A DNA stretch of 18,262 nt, taken from NCBI GenBank assembly GCA_019749855.1, contig JAIEPI010000104.1, forward strand, positions 1 through 18,262, read 5' to 3'. How positions within the stretch are numbered: position 1 is the first letter of the stretch; each line of letters starts with the position of its first letter. The translations under genes and the position numbers were made by a program. The notes beneath the pieces were generated by a model. The model searched no databases. It had not been told where the DNA came from and worked only from the letters and a program-made list of their open reading frames with translations. Below are positions 14,083 to 18,262 of the stretch, piece after piece. The stretch comes from Rickettsiales bacterium (lineage in GTDB: Bacteria > Pseudomonadota > Alphaproteobacteria > Rickettsiales > UBA998).

Positions 14083-16965
14083 ATGCAACACGATATTTTC
14101 GACGCCTCCACACATCTTTTCGGCGCAAATGCTCTGTTTATTGAGGAGCTTTATGACCGCTATCTGAAAGATCGCGCATCGGTTGATGCGAGCTGGCAGT
14201 CGTTTTTTGACGGCATGGGCGATGTGCAGGGGCGCATGTCTGCCAGTTGGGGAACCAATGATGAACAAATTATTGGCGCGCGTGAGGAAACGGCTGCCGT
14301 AAAGCCTGCTGCTGCTAAAGATGGCACCAAAGCGGCAGCGGTGGATACCGGCCTGTTGGTGCGCTCGATTCAGGCGTTGCGTATGGTCAATGCCTACCGC
14401 GTGCGAGGGCATTTGATTGCTGATTTGGATCCGTTGCGCCATGCCGCATCAAAATATCATCCGGAACTCGATCCCAAAACGTACGGATTCGATGATGCCA
14501 GCATGAAGGAAAAAGTATTCTTAAACGGTACGCTGGGAATGCAGGAAGCCACTGTTGCGGAAGTGGTGTCTTTACTGAGAGAGACCTACTCAGGCACCAT
14601 TGGTGTTGAATTCATGCACATCCAGTTTCCAGAGCAAAAAGCATGGATACAGGAGCGCATTGAAGCGGCGCGTGGCAAGCCCACACTGACGAAGGACGAA
14701 AAACTACACATCCTGAATAGTCTGGTGGAAGTGGATTCCTTCGAGGAATTTCTGCAATTGCGCTACCCGGGCGTCAAGCGTTTCTCAGTGCAGGGGGGTG
14801 ACACCATGTTGCCCGGACTTGAGGCAATGATTCTCTCTTCAGGCAAGCTCGGAGTCAAAGAAATTGTACTGGGCATGCCGCATCGTGGCCGCATGAACGT
14901 GCTGACCACCATCATGGGCAAACCCTATATGGAGATGTTCTCGCTGTTTCATGGCAATCTCGATTTTCCTGAAGGCATTGAGAGCTCCGGTGACGTTAAA
15001 TATCATTTGGGGGCCTCCCATGATCGCGTCATGCCGGATGGCAGTAAAATGCATTTGTCGCTGACCGCCAACCCATCGCACCTTGAGATTGTCAATCCGG
15101 TAGTGTGTGGCAAGGTGCGCGCTAAACAGGATCAGTACGGTGACACGGACAAGTCACAGGTGCTCGGCATTCAGTTGCATGGTGACGCCGCCTTCGCGGG
15201 GCAGGGATCGGTGCCAGAAACATTAGCGCTCTCGGAGTTGCGCGGATATCGCACCGGTGGCTCGTTGCATCTCATCGTCAATAACCAGATTGGTTTTACC
15301 ACCGCGCCGAAATACTCACGCTTCACGCCTTACCCCTCTGATGTTGCCAAAAGTGTGCAAGCGCCGATCTTCCACGTCAACGGCGAGGATGCGGAAGCGG
15401 TCGTGTTTGTGTGCCGTCTGGCCACCGAGTTTCGTCAGCAGTTTAAGCGCGATGTGGTGGTGGATATTTTCTGCTACCGTAAATATGGCCATAACGAGTC
15501 CGATGAGCCGGCGTTCACGCAGCCAGTCATGTATAAAACCATTGCGACGAAGCCTTCGCCCGCACGCATCTATGCGGACCGACTGGTACGTGAGGGGCAT
15601 CTCAGCGAAGCCGAGCTTGAAGCCAAGCAGAAATCCTATCGCGCCTTCTTTGACGAACAGTATGAACTGGCCAAAAGCTTCACCCCGAATAACGTCAACT
15701 GGCTGGAAGGTGCTTGGGCGGGGATGAGTAAAGCGGAGAAGGGCGAGCGCGCTGATCCTGACACCGGCATCGCGGTGGAGCTTCTTAAGCAATACGGAAA
15801 AGCGATGGTGCAGGTGCCCGCCGAGTTCCATGCCAATAAAAAACTTCAGCGTATTTTACAAACGCGTGAGCAGGCCATCGCCGATGGGAAGCAGCTGGAC
15901 TGGGCGGCAGGTGAAGCACTGGCTTATGCCAGCCTACTCAAAGAAGGACATCCGGTGCGCCTGTCCGGTCAGGATTGTGGACGCGGAACCTTCTCTCACC
16001 GTCACAGCGTGATTGTCGATCAGGAAAACGAAGACCGTTACGTGCCACTAAATCATCTGGGTGGCGAACAATCCGCGTTCGAAGTGATCGACAGTTCTCT
16101 CTCTGAGATGGCGGTGATGGGCTTTGAATATGGCTATTCGCTGGCGGAGCCGCGCGCGCTCACCATCTGGGAAGCGCAGTTTGGTGATTTTGCCAATGGC
16201 GCCCAAGTGGTGATTGATCAGTTCCTTGCCAGTGGTGAAATCAAATGGCTGCGTATGTGCGGCTTAGTGCTGTTGTTGCCGCATGGCTATGAGGGGCAGG
16301 GGCCGGAGCATTCCTCGGCGCGCCCTGAGCGCTTCCTCCAGTTGTGTGGCGAAGATAATATGCAAGTCGTCAACTGCACAACGCCCGCTAACTTCTTCCA
16401 TGTGCTGCGCCGTCAGTTGCATCGTAACTTCCGCAAACCGCTGGTGGTGATGACACCCAAATCTCTGCTGCGTCACAAAATGGCGGTCTCAGCATTAAGT
16501 GAGTTTGCGCCTGGCACGAAATTCCGCAAACTCTATTCGGAAACGGGTGCGCTGGTGGCGGATGCCAAAGTGCGCCGCCTTGTCCTGTGCAGCGGCAAAG
16601 TCTATTATGACCTTGTGCAGGCGCGCGATGAACAGGCCATCAAAGATGTGGCCATTGTGCGTGTGGAGCAGCTCTACCCCTTGCCGCGCACTGAATTGCT
16701 GGCGGAACTGAAACGTTACAAAAATGCAGAACTGATGTGGTGTCAGGAAGAGCCGCAGAATATGGGCTATTTCACCTTCATTGCACCGCTATTGCAGGAA
16801 TTGCTGGATGAGCATGGACGTGTGACCGAACGCGTACGTTATGCGGGACGAAGCACGGCGGCATCTCCGGCGGCAGGTTATTTGAAGGTGCATGAGCGTG
16901 AGCAAAAAGCCTTGGTGGCACAGGCACTCGCCACTGCTGCCGATGCCAAACGCAAACGTGCCTGA
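14083..16965 (+). CDS. sucA: 2-oxoglutarate dehydrogenase E1 component
   Basis: SucA is the thiamine-diphosphate subunit that decarboxylates 2-oxoglutarate and passes the succinyl group to the lipoyl arm of SucB. The 960-aa product starts with the family's N-terminal segment (FIEELYDRYLKDRASVDASWQ in two blocks, residues about 19-39). It contains GMPHRGRMNVL, ANPSHLEIVNPVV, the ThDP/Mg motif GDAAFAGQG (367-375) with its NNQIGFTT end (400-407), and the pyrimidine-domain segment VIDSSLSEMAVMGFEYGYS. The C-terminal domain includes SGKVYYDL and the EEPQNMGY motif. The start codon at 14083 has only a weak ribosome-binding site. Length is in the normal range for alphaproteobacteria. SucB follows after 167 bp. 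Confidence 0.98.
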   Translation: MQHDIFDASTHLFGANALFIEELYDRYLKDRASVDASWQSFFDGMGDVQGRMSASWGTNDEQIIGAREETAAVKPAAAKDGTKAAAVDTGLLVRSIQALRMVNAYRVRGHLIADLDPLRHAASKYHPELDPKTYGFDDASMKEKVFLNGTLGMQEATVAEVVSLLRETYSGTIGVEFMHIQFPEQKAWIQERIEAARGKPTLTKDEKLHILNSLVEVDSFEEFLQLRYPGVKRFSVQGGDTMLPGLEAMILSSGKLGVKEIVLGMPHRGRMNVLTTIMGKPYMEMFSLFHGNLDFPEGIESSGDVKYHLGASHDRVMPDGSKMHLSLTANPSHLEIVNPVVCGKVRAKQDQYGDTDKSQVLGIQLHGDAAFAGQGSVPETLALSELRGYRTGGSLHLIVNNQIGFTTAPKYSRFTPYPSDVAKSVQAPIFHVNGEDAEAVVFVCRLATEFRQQFKRDVVVDIFCYRKYGHNESDEPAFTQPVMYKTIATKPSPARIYADRLVREGHLSEAELEAKQKSYRAFFDEQYELAKSFTPNNVNWLEGAWAGMSKAEKGERADPDTGIAVELLKQYGKAMVQVPAEFHANKKLQRILQTREQAIADGKQLDWAAGEALAYASLLKEGHPVRLSGQDCGRGTFSHRHSVIVDQENEDRYVPLNHLGGEQSAFEVIDSSLSEMAVMGFEYGYSLAEPRALTIWEAQFGDFANGAQVVIDQFLASGEIKWLRMCGLVLLLPHGYEGQGPEHSSARPERFLQLCGEDNMQVVNCTTPANFFHVLRRQLHRNFRKPLVVMTPKSLLRHKMAVSALSEFAPGTKFRKLYSETGALVADAKVRRLVLCSGKVYYDLVQARDEQAIKDVAIVRVEQLYPLPRTELLAELKRYKNAELMWCQEEPQNMGYFTFIAPLLQELLDEHGRVTERVRYAGRSTAASPAAGYLKVHEREQKALVAQALATAADAKRKRA

Positions 16966-17060
16966 GCATGTCAGGGCCATATCTTGCTGCTGTCTCCCAG
17001 TCTCAACACTGAGAGTCACAAACATAGTCTGGCACAAATACGGCCACGCTTTTTACTGCA

Positions 17061-17090
17061 AGACGTTTGATTCTACCAAGCAAACCGTCT
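17061..17090 (+). repeat. hairpin in the sucA-sucB gap
   Basis: AGACGTTTG (17061-17069) pairs with CAAACCGTCT (17081-17090) apart from one bulged C, leaving an 11-base loop. No T tract follows, so termination is unlikely. It may stabilise or process the sucA-sucB transcript, or set the level of sucB translation. The rest of the 167 bp gap shows no gene. Confidence 0.4.
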
Positions 17091-17132
17091 ATGTCGTAAT
17101 GCATAGTTAATGAATCTGTTCGGAGTCTGTCC

Positions 17133-18262
17133 ATGGTTGCTATTGTTGTTCCAAGCTTAGGTGAATCGGTCACCAGCGCTACTATCGCCAAATGGTTCAA
17201 GAAGCCAGGAGAGGCCGTCAAAAAAGACGAGCCGCTGGTGGAGTTGGAAACCGACAAAGTGACCATGGAAGTTAATGCGCCGGAATCAGGGGTACTCGTG
17301 GCTGTCGCGGTGCAAGAGGGCGCGAGCGTTGATATTGGTGCGACATTGGGCGAGATTGATCCCAAAGGCACGCCCACCGCTGTGGCTGCGGCCGCACCGG
17401 CCCCCTCACCTCAACCCTCTCCCCGTGGGGGAGAAGGAGCGGTTGCCAGCAGCCAGCAACCAGCAACCAGTGACCAACCACAGAATCCACCTTCCGTTAC
17501 CAAAATGCTGGCGGAGAATCCGCAGGTGAATGCGGCCAATGTCGCTGCCACCGGCAAAGATGGGCGCTTGACTAAAGGCGATGTGCTCTCAGCATTAACG
17601 GCACCTGCGCCGGTGGTTGCCGCACAGCAAGCGCCAAGCGCGCCCCGCGTCACGGGCCCCCGCGAGGAACGGGTGAAGATGACCAAACTGCGCGCTGCCA
17701 TTGCCCGTCGTTTGAAGGAATCGCAAAACACTGCGGCAATTCTCACTACTTTCAATGACATTGATATGACCAACTGCATGGCGCTACGCAGTGAATACAA
17801 GGATCACGTTGAGAAGAAATACGGCATTCGCCTTGGTTTCATGGGCTTCTTCGTGAAAGCCGCGGTGCAGGCACTGAAAGAAATTCCGGAAGTAAATGCA
17901 CAGATTGATGGCGATTCCGTCATTTACAAAAACTACTACGACATTGGCGTGGCGGTGGGGACGGAGCAAGGGCTGGTGGTGCCGGTCGTGCGTAACGCGG
18001 ATCAGTTGACCATGATTGAGATTGAAGCGGAAATCGCCCGTCTTGCCAAAAAAGCACGCGATGGCCAGCTCTCCATGGCTGATATGTCCGGCGGCACGTT
18101 CACGGTCTCCAATGGGGGAGTCTATGGGTCGCTGATGTCCACCCCGATCATCAACCCGCCGCAATCGGGTATATTGGGTATGCACCGCACCGAAGAGCGT
18201 CCGGTCGCCATCAAGGGGCAGGTGGTCATCCGCCCGATGATGTATGTGGCGCTCTCTTATGA
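17133..18262 (+). CDS. sucB: dihydrolipoyl succinyltransferase (E2), truncated by the window end
   Basis: SucB is the core E2 of the 2-oxoglutarate dehydrogenase complex, transferring succinyl from its lipoyl group to CoA. The 376 visible residues show an N-terminal lipoyl domain with the modified lysine K42 in ELETDKVTMEV. A linker (about 79-118) is followed by a peripheral subunit-binding domain (about 120-156, SVTKMLAENPQVNAANVAAT and GRLTKGDVLSAL). The catalytic acyltransferase domain starts near 178 (REERVKMTKLRAAIARRLKE) and includes GTFTVSNGGVYGS. The window ends just before the expected HxxxDG active site. The linker carries an in-frame palindromic repeat element (17401-17480), so residues about 90-116 look foreign to the family. 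The ATG at 17133 is preceded by CGGAG at about 12 bp. Confidence 0.97.
   Translation, partial: MVAIVVPSLGESVTSATIAKWFKKPGEAVKKDEPLVELETDKVTMEVNAPESGVLVAVAVQEGASVDIGATLGEIDPKGTPTAVAAAAPAPSPQPSPRGGEGAVASSQQPATSDQPQNPPSVTKMLAENPQVNAANVAATGKDGRLTKGDVLSALTAPAPVVAAQQAPSAPRVTGPREERVKMTKLRAAIARRLKESQNTAAILTTFNDIDMTNCMALRSEYKDHVEKKYGIRLGFMGFFVKAAVQALKEIPEVNAQIDGDSVIYKNYYDIGVAVGTEQGLVVPVVRNADQLTMIEIEAEIARLAKKARDGQLSMADMSGGTFTVSNGGVYGSLMSTPIINPPQSGILGMHRTEERPVAIKGQVVIRPMMYVALSY
17401..17480 (+). repeat. REP-like palindromic element inserted in frame in the sucB linker
   Basis: The sequence CCCTCACCTCAACCCTCTCC, then CCGTGGGGGAGAAGG, contains an imperfect hairpin. CCCTCTCCCC (17415-17424) pairs with GGGGAGAAGG (17428-17437) across a GTG loop with one mismatch. 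It is followed by CCAGCA/CCAGCAA/CCAGTGA-type short direct repeats (17446-17480). From general knowledge, CCCTCTCCCC-hairpin elements of this kind recur in intergenic DNA of many proteobacteria. Here the element is translated as PSPQPSPRGGEG followed by SSQQPATSDQPQ, without breaking the frame, in the flexible linker between the lipoyl and E1/E3-binding domains. Confidence 0.7.

Noticed and set aside
13885..14442. Minus-strand 185-codon frame across the sucA start
   Set aside because: It overlaps conserved sucA coding sequence and the promoter gap, has no ribosome-binding site or domain character, and is explained as an antisense shadow.
17411..17800. Minus-strand 129-codon frame inside sucB
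   Set aside because: It lies antisense to a clearly conserved enzyme; part of it is the translated reverse strand of the palindromic repeat.

Overview
The window looks like a chromosomal segment of an alphaproteobacterium. The evidence is the order DUF3576 lipoprotein, leuS, lptE, holA; the cluster hemE, hemH, hemJ, rho next to an origin-like region; HemJ instead of HemG or HemY as protoporphyrinogen oxidase; and the mdh/sucC/sucD/sucA/sucB block. The genus cannot be named from the sequence. Almost all genes are on the + strand. Most of the window is housekeeping; I see no phage, IS element, CRISPR array, tRNA or rRNA.

Layout. 1-204: the last 49 codons of an outer-membrane porin-like beta-barrel and its rho-independent terminator. 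257-5036: a probable operon with a DUF3576 lipoprotein, leucyl-tRNA synthetase, the LPS-assembly lipoprotein LptE and the DNA polymerase III delta subunit HolA, with the last two overlapping by 4 bp. 5037-5452: a 416 bp gene-free, very AT-rich stretch with several DnaA boxes (one perfect), a perfect IHF consensus match, a 16 bp palindrome and a long T/A inverted repeat. I read it as the replication origin (oriC), placed directly upstream of hemE as in Caulobacter. 5453-8079: late haem synthesis, hemE, a 41-codon small membrane-protein ORF, hemH and hemJ, the last three joined by overlapping stop/start codons. 8243-9511: rho, preceded by a C-rich, G-poor leader.

9599-18262: TCA-cycle cluster, namely mdh, an unrecognised 110-aa protein, sucC and sucD, then a terminator. 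Two unrecognised minus-strand genes follow (a glycine-zipper membrane protein and a secreted Arg/Gln/Glu-rich protein with an 11-residue repeat), then sucA and a 3'-truncated sucB. Together the TCA genes encode oxidation of 2-oxoglutarate to succinyl-CoA (SucA/SucB), its conversion to succinate with nucleotide triphosphate formation (SucCD), and malate oxidation (Mdh).

The items most worth a second look are the oriC architecture, the translationally coupled small membrane ORF between hemE and hemH, a palindromic repeat element inserted in frame into the SucB linker, the 110-aa orphan inside the mdh-sucCD cluster, and the secreted hendecad-repeat protein.
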